From Arenibacter sp965652575 (GTDB lineage Bacteria; Bacteroidota; Bacteroidia; Flavobacteriales; Flavobacteriaceae), in NCBI GenBank assembly GCA_965652575.1, contig CBFGWQ010000241.1, positions 1 through 5,017 on the forward strand: a stretch of DNA of 5,017 bases, in the 5' to 3' direction. Made by a program: the position numbers and the translations under genes. This document shows positions 1 through 5,017 of this stretch, piece by piece. Each line of letters opens with the position of its first letter. Position 1 is the stretch's first letter. The notes beneath the pieces were generated by a model that was not told the DNA's origin, ran no database searches, and saw nothing but the letters and a program-made list of their open reading frames with translations.

Positions 1-2
1 AG

Positions 3-41
3 GTGTTCGTGAATCTTGGATTTCGGTTGGTATCAACTTAA
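3..41 (+). CDS. Possible C-terminal tail of a gene entering from the left (FGE/SUMF1-like ending)
   Basis: Reading from base 3, twelve sense codons give VFVNLGFRLVST before a TAA at 39-41. Many formylglycine-generating-enzyme/SUMF1-domain proteins end close to a G-F-R-hydrophobic-V motif, and the NLGFRLV seen here fits that ending. This family includes sulfatase-activating enzymes and gliding-motility GldK-like proteins and is common in Flavobacteriia. The assignment rests on about seven residues and is an inference. A second open frame, from base 2 to a TAA at 74-76, reads into hydrophobic residues and cannot be excluded. If the call is right, this gene converges on the minus-strand operon ending at 341. 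Confidence 0.3.
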   Translation: MFVNLGFRLVST

Positions 42-129
42 TTGTTATGGCTCATTTCATAGCAATAATTTGTTAATTTCCTTAGTAAATGACAAAATTC
101 AATTCAGTAAAATTTTCCTCAATTTTATA

Positions 130-199
130 CCCCATCCCTAAAGGGAGAAATCGAGGAAAATATAGCATCCCTGCCTACAGGCAGGCTTTAGGGTCGGGG
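130..199. repeat. Nested inverted repeat with an internal perfect hairpin
   Basis: The outer arms are 130-143 (CCCCATCCCTAAAG) and 186-199 (CTTTAGGGTCGGGG). They are complementary at 12 of 14 positions; the two mismatches are adjacent. Inside, 170-175 (CCTGCC) and 180-185 (GGCAGG) form a perfect 6-bp stem with a four-base loop, abutting the right outer arm. The left arm also overlaps a small self-complementary CCCTAAAGGG at 136-145. The GC-rich arms stand out in an AT-rich background. Similar CCCTAAAGGG-type and CCTGCC/GGCAGG-type motifs occur, as I recall, in intergenic regions of Flavobacteriaceae, so this may be a copy of a REP-like or small non-autonomous element. No transposase is present. 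Confidence 0.55.
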
Positions 200-200
200 C

Positions 201-215
201 AAAACGGATTTTCCG
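201..215 (-). terminator. Weak candidate terminator for the minus-strand operon
   Basis: On the minus strand a 4-bp stem CGGA-AAA-TCCG (bases 215 down to 205) is followed directly by TTTT (204-201). It lies about 125 nt downstream of the oxidoreductase stop codon at 341-343. The stem is short, so it may be a weak terminator, part of the structured 3' flank, or chance. Confidence 0.25.
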
Positions 216-220
216 AGAAA

Positions 221-238
221 CCTTGTTAAGGCTTTTTT
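221..238 (+). terminator. Candidate intrinsic terminator, rightward transcription
   Basis: CCTT (221-224), a GTT loop and AAGG (228-231) form a 4-bp stem. One base later comes a run of six T (233-238). Adenines at 218-219 can pair with the first Ts beyond one mismatch, lengthening the stem. It would stop transcription coming from the left before it ran antisense into the minus-strand oxidoreductase gene. The short stem keeps confidence modest. Confidence 0.35.
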
Positions 239-340
239 GTCATGTACTAAAGTTAATTTTAATTTCTTGTTCACGATACAATTTAAAATTGACAACCCAA
301 TTCCAAACAATGAACTTCCCTTATCCTGCAATGTTCAAAG

Positions 341-1495
341 TTACCATTTAACACCTGTGTCCTTCCAACTTTTGGTTCTTGCCGATTCCAATACGGCTTC
401 ACAAACTTTCTGCGTTTCCAGGGCCTCCCTAAATGTAGGGGAGCACGGTTTTCCTTCCTGTAAGGCTTTAAGAAAGTCAGCTATTTGGTGAACAAAACTA
501 TGCTCATACCCAATGGACAGCCCCGGCACCCACCATTTATCCATATAGGGATGGTCCCCATCGGTAACATGGATGGAACGCCATCCCCTCTCCTGGGATT
601 CATCCCTATGGTCAAAATACTCCAAACGGCTCAAATCGTGCAAGTTCCATTTTATGGAGGCATGCTCACCATTTATTTCAAAAGTATATAAAGCCTTATG
701 TCCCCTAGCGTATCGTGTGGACTCAAAAAGACCCAAAGACCCATTATCGAAATGACAATGGAACAGACAGGCATCATCTATGGTTACCTTCTGTTTTTCA
801 CCTGTACCGGTATGTACCCTTTCCTTAATAAAAGTTTCCGTCATAGCGGAAACATCCTTTATCCCCCCGTTCAACCACATGGCAGTATCTATACAATGTG
901 CCAGCAAGTCTCCGGTAACACCGGACCCGGCCGCATCGTTATCCAAGCGCCATAAGCCCTCCCCACCTTGTGGGAGTTCCGGACTAATGGTCCAATCCTG
1001 TAAAAAGTTGGCCCTATAATGAAATATTTTGCCCAGTTTGCCGGCATCTATAAGTTGTTTTGCCAAAGTTACCGATGGTAATCTCCTATAATTGAAATAA
1101 ACGGTATTGGGCACTCCTGCCTTTTCAATGGCATCCACCATTGGTCGGGCTTCTGCCACGGTACGTGCCAGCGGTTTTTCACATAAGACCATTTTTCCCG
1201 CCTCTGCGGCCGCAATGGCAATTTCGGCGTGCATATTGTTAGGGGTACATATATCGATAGCATCAATATCATCACGGGCAATTAGTTTTCTCCAATCGGT
1301 TTCTACGGATTCATAGCCCCATTGATCGGCAAAGGCCTGGGTACGTTCCAGGTTGCGCCCACAAATTGCTTTTAATACGGGCCGATATTCCAGTTCTGGA
1401 AAAAAATTACCCACTCTCCGATAACCATTGGAATGGGTCCTGCCCATAAATCCGTAACCTACCAGTCCTATTCGTAATTCTTTCTTGCTTGACAT
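341..1495 (-). CDS. Gfo/Idh/MocA family NAD(P)-dependent oxidoreductase
   Basis: This 384-residue protein is a typical full-length Gfo/Idh/MocA dehydrogenase. The N-terminal Rossmann domain (about 7-130) opens with the dinucleotide-binding motif G13-Y-G15-F-M-G18. CTPNNMHAE (83-91) and CEKPLA (105-110, with the characteristic E-K-P) are family landmarks, and the lysine of EKP is normally catalytic. The C-terminal alpha/beta domain (about 131-384) contains GDLLAHCID (195-203), which matches the family D-x3-H-x2-D catalytic pattern through D196, H200 and D203. Such enzymes oxidise or reduce a ring hydroxyl of sugars, inositols or glycosides. There is no signal peptide or twin-arginine leader, so it should act in the cytoplasm. 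The ATG at 1493-1495 is followed after six residues by the first Rossmann strand, as expected; upstream is A-rich with only a weak ribosome site. It is the last gene of the putative operon, 63 bp after the isomerase-like gene. The substrate is unknown; ThuB-like glycoside 3-dehydrogenase activity is an inference from the ThuA neighbour. Confidence 0.93.
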   Translation of the reverse strand: MSSKKELRIGLVGYGFMGRTHSNGYRRVGNFFPELEYRPVLKAICGRNLERTQAFADQWGYESVETDWRKLIARDDIDAIDICTPNNMHAEIAIAAAEAGKMVLCEKPLARTVAEARPMVDAIEKAGVPNTVYFNYRRLPSVTLAKQLIDAGKLGKIFHYRANFLQDWTISPELPQGGEGLWRLDNDAAGSGVTGDLLAHCIDTAMWLNGGIKDVSAMTETFIKERVHTGTGEKQKVTIDDACLFHCHFDNGSLGLFESTRYARGHKALYTFEINGEHASIKWNLHDLSRLEYFDHRDESQERGWRSIHVTDGDHPYMDKWWVPGLSIGYEHSFVHQIADFLKALQEGKPCSPTFREALETQKVCEAVLESARTKSWKDTGVKW

Positions 1496-1558
1496 CTGTA
1501 CTCTATTTTTTTATTTTAAATTAATTTCAGTTAACATAAGTATAATCGGCCTGTTATC

Positions 1559-2608
1559 TTAAGGTGCCTCGTACCATCCATGCTGTTGGCGCACCTTTAT
1601 CATAGCTCCCAAAATGTCGTTCCAAGTTTTGGGCTGCATCATAACATCATTGGGGAACATACACCCATCCCAACAGATATGCCTGATTTTTTTGGTAAGG
1701 TTGCCGTTTTCATCTCGCAACCAATGGCCGGCATCCACGGCGATGTCCAGTTTTCCGTTTGGATCCGATGCCTGGCAATGCCTTCCCGTTTTATCATGGG
1801 AACCGGATCCGAACACCGTACCATCATTTTGGGCCACGTGAAAATCAATGGTCCATGGGCGAAGTGCGGCAGTAACGGTCTTAAGGCCTTCTGTCAATGT
1901 AGCCCGATCGTTCCAATCGAAGTCTTTGGGCAATATTCTTTCGTCCTCCTTATTATAGCCCAAAAGGTACAACAGGGTATGTGCCATATCGGCCTGAAAT
2001 CCTATGTTGGGCCTATCTACGGCCTCAAGGGTGTTCACCATGGTCTTCCAACCGTGCATTCCCCCCCAGCAAATTTCACCTTCGGCAGCCAAGGACTCCC
2101 CATAATCGGCGGCCACGTCGCAGGCCTCACGAAAGGTTTGGGCAATCAATTTTGTATTGGCTACGGGATCGGCAGCCCAGCTATGTGGATCAACGGACGA
2201 ATCTATTCTGATTACCCCGTTGGGACGTATCCCAAGATCGCGTAGTTTTTTACCGATAATACAGGCCTTGCGGACCTGGGTCACGAACTGATTGCGTTCT
2301 TCCCTGGATCCCATTGCGGAACCTCCTCCCGTTCCGGCCCACACCGGGGCTACCAAACTTCCGATTTCAAGATTTTTGGCCCTCGCCTTGTCGGCCATTC
2401 TTTTAATCCCGTCATCGTTGGAATCGATATCCAAATGGGGATCCGCAGCAAAAAGGTCAAATCCGTCAAATTTAACTCCATCCACCTCTGCATTGGCCGT
2501 AAGCTCTATCATGGTATCAATGGAAATTGGTGGCTCTGAATCAGGTCCTTTTCCTACCACACCGGGCCACGAAGCGTTGTGGAGTTTTGGATAATTGTTT
2601 TCTGGCAT
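1559..2608 (-). CDS. Sugar phosphate isomerase/epimerase-like TIM-barrel protein (xylose isomerase-like fold)
   Basis: This 349-residue protein resembles the AP-endonuclease-2/xylose-isomerase-like TIM-barrel family, which covers sugar epimerases, hydroxypyruvate isomerases, inosose dehydratases and, more recently, keto-glycoside lyases or hydratases. Candidate metal and active-site residues follow the family order along the barrel: E178 (in AEGEICWGG, 175-183), D207 and H210 (FQADMAH, a D-x2-H pattern), H257 (DFHVAQNDG, 255-263), then strand 8 HICWDGCMF (310-318). The usual last ligand is Glu, but here the likely position is D314. An extra stretch between H257 and strand 8 (about 264-308) includes DAGHW (292-296). 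The protein is longer than the common 270-290-residue members. No signal peptide is visible, so it is probably cytoplasmic. The ATG at 2606-2608 lies 23 bp after the ThuA stop codon; a GAGG at 2611-2614 sits only 2 nt from the ATG, too close for an ideal Shine-Dalgarno. Isomerase, epimerase, dehydratase and lyase roles are all possible. Confidence 0.85.
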   Translation of the reverse strand: MPENNYPKLHNASWPGVVGKGPDSEPPISIDTMIELTANAEVDGVKFDGFDLFAADPHLDIDSNDDGIKRMADKARAKNLEIGSLVAPVWAGTGGGSAMGSREERNQFVTQVRKACIIGKKLRDLGIRPNGVIRIDSSVDPHSWAADPVANTKLIAQTFREACDVAADYGESLAAEGEICWGGMHGWKTMVNTLEAVDRPNIGFQADMAHTLLYLLGYNKEDERILPKDFDWNDRATLTEGLKTVTAALRPWTIDFHVAQNDGTVFGSGSHDKTGRHCQASDPNGKLDIAVDAGHWLRDENGNLTKKIRHICWDGCMFPNDVMMQPKTWNDILGAMIKVRQQHGWYEAP

Positions 2609-2631
2609 AACCTCAGTTTTTATTCATTATA

Positions 2632-3828
2632 TTATTTTCTCGGCATTATTACCGATTCCCACCCCTTCAGGTCGGAAGGCTTTACATTTTTTTGATATCC
2701 TTCAAAATTAAAGGTAGTAGGCTCGTAGGCCCCTACAAAATCTATAGGATTGTCCCCTTTTATATCCTCTTCCATCTCCAGCCCCCAAAAACAGGCATTG
2801 ATGAGCATTCTTCTAAACCCTTCGCTCAGTATATCTTCGGAAGCGCCATGGGTAGTTGTAAATGCCCTGCCGGGCTTGCCCGATTCCAATTGATAGGTTC
2901 TGACCCAGGCCACCGGAAGTTCTTCCTTGTCAGGATCCGGATCCGCATCAGGGGTCATTCCGTTCAAAACCCTTCCACGTGCCAAAATCCCCAGATCCTT
3001 GCCCTGGGGATAGGCATTATAACCTCCGCATTGTGCCCATGCATTATGTACCCCGCGCATTATGGGATGATCCCTATTATCCCCATCCAATATAAGGTTG
3101 GAAGCCTGCTGATGGTTCTTGCCATAATGGCCCACCCAGGTCTCCCCCAATACCACTTCCCCAAATCCACCGTGCCAAGCCTTTTTTTCGCCATCATATC
3201 TGTAGTCATAGTGCTTCCAATTAGGGTTATCGGCATTTTTAAAAGCATGGGTGGTAGTCCGTAAACCTATTACGGCCCCTCCCCTATGTAAATAATCATC
3301 AATATATTGCATTTGCCGATCTTCAAAATTTGCAAACCTCATAAACATTACCATAAGGTCCGCCCCTTCAAGAACTTCCAGTCCCCTTAGGTCCGACCCC
3401 CCGGGAAAGATATGGCCATTTTGGTCCAAGGCCCATACCACCGTACAGCTAAAACCATATCTTTTGGCCAAGATCCTTGCCAATGCGGGCAGGGTTTCTT
3501 CTCCCCTATATTCGTGATCCGTAGCGATAAAAACTATATGTTTGCCCTTGCCCGGACCTTCCAAACCATTGTATGTTACACGGTATTCATCGGCACTCCT
3601 TTCCCTGTTCAAGGCTTCTCCGTTCATCACCACGGGACTAGCATTGTCATATTCCAATCTGCTTTCTTGTGCCACTGCATACTCCGAATGTCCCCGTGCC
3701 AAAACCGCAGTGGCTCTGTTGTCGTATTTTCCACAGGAAACAAGCACGAAAACCATAACCAATGAATAAATGCCATTTATTATGGAATTCCTAAAAAAAG
3801 TGTCCCCGTAAATTAACGATTCCAACAT
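2632..3828 (-). CDS. ThuA-domain (trehalose-utilisation-like) protein, predicted lipoprotein
   Basis: From the ATG at 3826-3828 the protein has 398 residues. A hydrophobic span (about 16-30, after R13) ends in a lipobox L29-V30-S31-C32, so the mature protein should be lipid-anchored at C32 outside the cytoplasm. After a linker (33-95), the ThuA-like domain (about 96-350) begins with KHIVFIATDHEYRGEE, containing D104, H105, E106 and R108. It continues with GLRTTTHAF (188-196, H194), HGGFGEVVLGETWVGH (219-234) and TTTHGAS (324-330, H327). This arrangement is typical of the large ThuA-domain proteins of Planctomycetes and Bacteroidota. The ThuA fold resembles class I glutamine amidotransferases, but its chemistry is poorly settled; ThuA has been linked to processing 3-keto-trehalose. 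A variable acidic loop PDADPDPDKEE spans 293-303. The frame stays open to a TTG at 3856-3858 (408 residues), but the ATG is preferred. First gene of the putative operon. A role on keto-sugars is inference. Confidence 0.88.
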   Translation of the reverse strand: MLESLIYGDTFFRNSIINGIYSLVMVFVLVSCGKYDNRATAVLARGHSEYAVAQESRLEYDNASPVVMNGEALNRERSADEYRVTYNGLEGPGKGKHIVFIATDHEYRGEETLPALARILAKRYGFSCTVVWALDQNGHIFPGGSDLRGLEVLEGADLMVMFMRFANFEDRQMQYIDDYLHRGGAVIGLRTTTHAFKNADNPNWKHYDYRYDGEKKAWHGGFGEVVLGETWVGHYGKNHQQASNLILDGDNRDHPIMRGVHNAWAQCGGYNAYPQGKDLGILARGRVLNGMTPDADPDPDKEELPVAWVRTYQLESGKPGRAFTTTHGASEDILSEGFRRMLINACFWGLEMEEDIKGDNPIDFVGAYEPTTFNFEGYQKNVKPSDLKGWESVIMPRK

Positions 3829-3912
3829 AATAATACAAATCTTACATCCCCGATGCAACCACTTCCCCCATCACCATGCCTTGGAACAAGCTACTATCCA
3901 TTTCTAATAATC

Positions 3913-3928
3913 CCTTGGATAACCAAAG
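3913..3928. repeat. Small imperfect inverted repeat, possible operator
   Basis: CCTTGG (3913-3918) and CCAAAG (3923-3928) are complementary at five of six positions around ATAA. It lies just downstream of the putative leftward -7 box at 3948-3955, in the presumed leader of the ThuA transcript. It could be a protein-binding site or a weak leader hairpin; a chance occurrence is quite possible. Confidence 0.25.
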
Positions 3929-3947
3929 CCAAATGTTTATCAATATC

Positions 3948-3955
3948 CAAATTTA
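3948..3955 (-). promoter_or_regulatory. Candidate Bacteroidota -7 box for the ThuA operon
   Basis: The minus strand reads TAAATTTG, an exact match to TAnnTTTG. Transcription would start near 3941, giving a leader of about 113 nt before the ATG at 3828. No TTG is seen at the usual -33 position upstream, so the promoter would be weak or activator-dependent, which suits control by the neighbouring AraC-type protein. A palindrome (3985-3998) lies 30-43 bp upstream of the box. Confidence 0.4.
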
Positions 3956-3984
3956 TTATCGATTTTTATACACTATTCTTAAAA

Positions 3985-3998
3985 TTTATCCTGATAAA
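3985..3998. repeat. Perfect 6-bp palindrome, candidate regulator-binding site
   Basis: TTTATC (3985-3990), a CT spacer and GATAAA (3993-3998) are perfectly complementary. The site lies immediately upstream of the putative leftward core promoter, where an activator would be expected. AraC-family proteins more often bind direct repeats; TTTATC also occurs at 3936-3941, 49 bp away. In AT-rich DNA such a short palindrome may arise by chance. Confidence 0.3.
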
Positions 3999-4023
3999 AT
4001 CTGACAATAAAAACTTAACTTTA

Positions 4024-4031
4024 CAAATCTA
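4024..4031 (-). promoter_or_regulatory. Second candidate leftward -7 box
   Basis: The minus strand reads TAGATTTG, an exact TAnnTTTG match. It would give a leader of about 190 nt before the ThuA ATG. No -33 TTG is present at the right distance. It is an alternative or additional promoter to the one at 3948-3955. Confidence 0.25.
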
Positions 4032-4115
4032 AAATACTATCTGCTTGAATATTCCCTCTATCTTACTAAAAGATGACACTTTTTTGTCTTAAATTAGTCA
4101 AAATAAAATTCAATC

Positions 4116-4120
4116 AGGAA
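4116..4120 (+). promoter_or_regulatory. Ribosome binding site of the AraC-family regulator
   Basis: AGGAA lies 4 nt before the ATG at 4125-4127. This is one of the few Shine-Dalgarno-like sequences in the window and supports the chosen start. Strong sites are not the rule in Bacteroidota, so its weight is moderate. Confidence 0.5.
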
Positions 4121-4124
4121 ATTT

Positions 4125-5009
4125 ATGAGTACCCCCAACATTGAAAAAACACTGACCACTAAAGAAACTTTTATTTTTAAGGATATGGTAGGCCCCTACT
4201 TCAATCCAAATTGGCATTTTCATCCCGATTACCAAATATCATTGATAGCAGAGGGCAAAGGAACCAGATTTGTCGGGGACCACGTTCAATCTTTTGAAAA
4301 GGGCGACCTGGTCGTTACCGGTCCCAACCTCCCCCATTTATGGCGTAGCGATGACCCCTATTTTGAAAAGAACAGTAAACTTTCTACCAGGGGCCTGGTC
4401 ATTTATTTTGACCATGACCTTTTTAGCGAATCCCTGTTGGGCAAGGAAGAATTTTATAATATCAACAAGTTTGTGGAAAATTCGGTAAGGGGGATGGAAT
4501 TTTACGGGGAAACCCGAAATAAAATAATTAAACTATTACATAAAATTAATAACGAACAAGGTTTTCGTAGAATTATCAAATTGTTTGAAATAATAGATAT
4601 ACTGGCCAACAGTGAAGAACACCATCTATTGTCCAGTCCGGGGTACACCAATGTGTTCAAAGGGGATGATGCCGACAAAATGCGGATTGTCTATGATTAC
4701 GTCATGTCCAATTTCAAGACCAAAATATCATTGGAAGAAATATCGGAAATGCTCAATATGACCACCACTTCTTTCTGTCGGTATTTTAAACCCAGGGCCA
4801 ATAAAACATTTACCCGCTTTGTAAATGAAATCCGTATAGGGCATTCAAGAAAATTGTTGTTGGAAGACAATTTAAATATTTCGCAGATAAGTTACGAATG
4901 TGGTTTCAATGCCCTATCCAATTTCAACAGGCAGTTCAAGGCAATCGTCCAAATGAGCCCCCATGAGTACCGAAAATTGTTCCTGAACATAAAAACCAGT
5001 ATCTCCTAG
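4125..5009 (+). CDS. AraC family transcriptional regulator with N-terminal cupin domain
   Basis: This 294-residue protein has the two-domain form of AraC/XylS regulators. The N-terminal cupin-like sensor domain (about 15-100) contains NWHFHPDYQISLIAEGKG (29-46), with H31 and H33, then GDLVVTGPNLPHLW (60-73), with H71; these match the conserved strands of sugar-sensing AraC-type cupins. A helical linker (about 105-180) follows. The C-terminal DNA-binding domain carries two helix-turn-helix units, at about 201-221 (ISLEEISEMLNMTTTSFCRYF) and 251-271 (NISQISYECGFNALSNFNRQF), and ends in the family signature MSPHEYRK (277-284). It is complete, ending in TAG at 5007-5009. It is divergent from the ThuA operon across 296 bp, so it is probably the operon's regulator, usually an activator in this family, and perhaps self-regulating. 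The effector is unknown; a sugar or keto-sugar is inferred from context. Confidence 0.93.
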   Translation: MSTPNIEKTLTTKETFIFKDMVGPYFNPNWHFHPDYQISLIAEGKGTRFVGDHVQSFEKGDLVVTGPNLPHLWRSDDPYFEKNSKLSTRGLVIYFDHDLFSESLLGKEEFYNINKFVENSVRGMEFYGETRNKIIKLLHKINNEQGFRRIIKLFEIIDILANSEEHHLLSSPGYTNVFKGDDADKMRIVYDYVMSNFKTKISLEEISEMLNMTTTSFCRYFKPRANKTFTRFVNEIRIGHSRKLLLEDNLNISQISYECGFNALSNFNRQFKAIVQMSPHEYRKLFLNIKTSIS

Positions 5010-5017
5010 GCATTCAA

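Larger units (their letters stand above)
42..340. other. Non-coding interval, probably between convergent genes
   Basis: No convincing gene is seen on either strand. Open frames are short, begin at weak codons and match no family I recognise. The left part (about 42-128) is AT-rich without clear structure. The middle (130-199) holds a nested inverted repeat. The right part (201-238) holds two short stem-loops next to T- or A-runs that could end transcription on opposite strands. The stretch between 239 and 340 is AT-rich and featureless apart from being the 3' flank of the oxidoreductase gene. Confidence 0.6.
3829..4124. promoter_or_regulatory. Divergent intergenic control region
   Basis: This AT-rich interval separates the leftward ThuA operon from the rightward AraC-family regulator and should hold both promoters and the regulator's sites. 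Two exact matches to the Bacteroidota -7 motif TAnnTTTG lie on the minus strand (3948-3955 and 4024-4031). Small inverted repeats lie at 3913-3928 and 3985-3998. No exact TAnnTTTG was found on the plus strand, so the regulator's promoter is not located; the only plus-strand TTTG is in the T-run at 4080-4086 and lacks the TA. No coding sequence or RNA gene is recognised. Confidence 0.6.

Noticed and set aside
2..76. Alternative plus-strand frame ending at TAA 74-76 (hydrophobic tail)
   Set aside because: It is open only because the window begins there. The frame from base 3 has a more recognisable ending, though this one cannot be strictly excluded.
237..491. An open frame starting at TTG and running into the 3' end of the oxidoreductase gene
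   Set aside because: It has a weak start and no family resemblance, and it is mostly antisense to the well-supported oxidoreductase.
1496..1558. Internal promoter, terminator or tiny peptide between the TIM-barrel and oxidoreductase genes
   Set aside because: No TAnnTTTG box and no stable hairpin were found. The only ATG frame on the minus strand is eight codons long.
1580..2245. A 221-codon open frame on the plus strand inside the TIM-barrel gene
   Set aside because: It is fully antisense to a gene with clear family motifs, and its translation shows no recognisable domain. It is a shadow frame.
2933..2944. Tandem GGATCC GGATCC within the ThuA gene
   Set aside because: It encodes part of the Asp/Pro-rich variable loop and is explained by codon repetition, not by a separate element.
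2692..3264. A 190-codon open frame on the plus strand inside the ThuA gene
   Set aside because: It is antisense to conserved ThuA motifs, with a composition typical of a mirrored frame and no domain.
1..5017. Mobile element, CRISPR array, tRNA/rRNA or phage gene
   Set aside because: I saw no transposase or integrase motifs, no regularly spaced repeats and no RNA-gene signatures. All sizeable genes are accounted for by sugar-metabolism and regulator families.

Overview
The window looks like a chromosomal carbohydrate-use locus from a Bacteroidota bacterium, most likely a marine or environmental member of the Flavobacteriaceae. The evidence is moderately AT-rich DNA with very AT-rich intergenic regions, weak Shine-Dalgarno sequences, copies of the Bacteroidota -7 promoter motif (TAnnTTTG), a lipoprotein with a short lipobox, and protein families that are abundant in Flavobacteriia and Planctomycetes. 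The genus cannot be fixed from the sequence alone.

Layout. Positions 3-41 (+) may be the last 12 codons of a gene that enters from the left; the visible tail resembles the C-terminus of formylglycine-generating-enzyme/SUMF1-like proteins. Positions 42-340 hold no gene. They contain a nested inverted repeat and two small terminator-like hairpins, which suits the space between convergent transcription units. Next come three genes on the minus strand, transcribed in the order ThuA-domain lipoprotein (2632-3828), TIM-barrel sugar isomerase/epimerase-like protein (1559-2608), and Gfo/Idh/MocA oxidoreductase (341-1495). The gaps are 23 and 63 bp with no convincing terminator, so they are probably one operon. 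A 296-bp AT-rich region (3829-4124) with promoter-like boxes and small palindromes separates them from a divergent AraC-family regulator with an N-terminal cupin domain (4125-5009, +).

How the genes may work together. A ThuA-like protein, an NAD(P)-dependent Gfo/Idh/MocA oxidoreductase and a xylose-isomerase-like TIM-barrel protein form a recurrent set in bacterial sugar catabolism. In rhizobial trehalose use (ThuA/ThuB), and in the more recently described 3-keto-glycoside pathways of gut Bacteroidota, a Gfo/Idh/MocA enzyme oxidises a glycoside at C3 and partner enzymes isomerise, hydrate or cleave the keto-sugar. The inferred model is a small oxidative glycoside- or polyol-processing operon controlled by the divergent AraC regulator, which may sense the sugar through its cupin domain. 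The substrate is not evident: the window has no glycoside hydrolase, transporter or SusC/D pair.

No RNA gene, insertion sequence, CRISPR array or phage element was seen. The genes belong to known families. The least explained parts are the exact chemistry of the operon, the exported ThuA protein alongside two apparently cytoplasmic enzymes, the apparent Asp-for-Glu substitution in the TIM-barrel protein, and the nested inverted repeat downstream of the operon.
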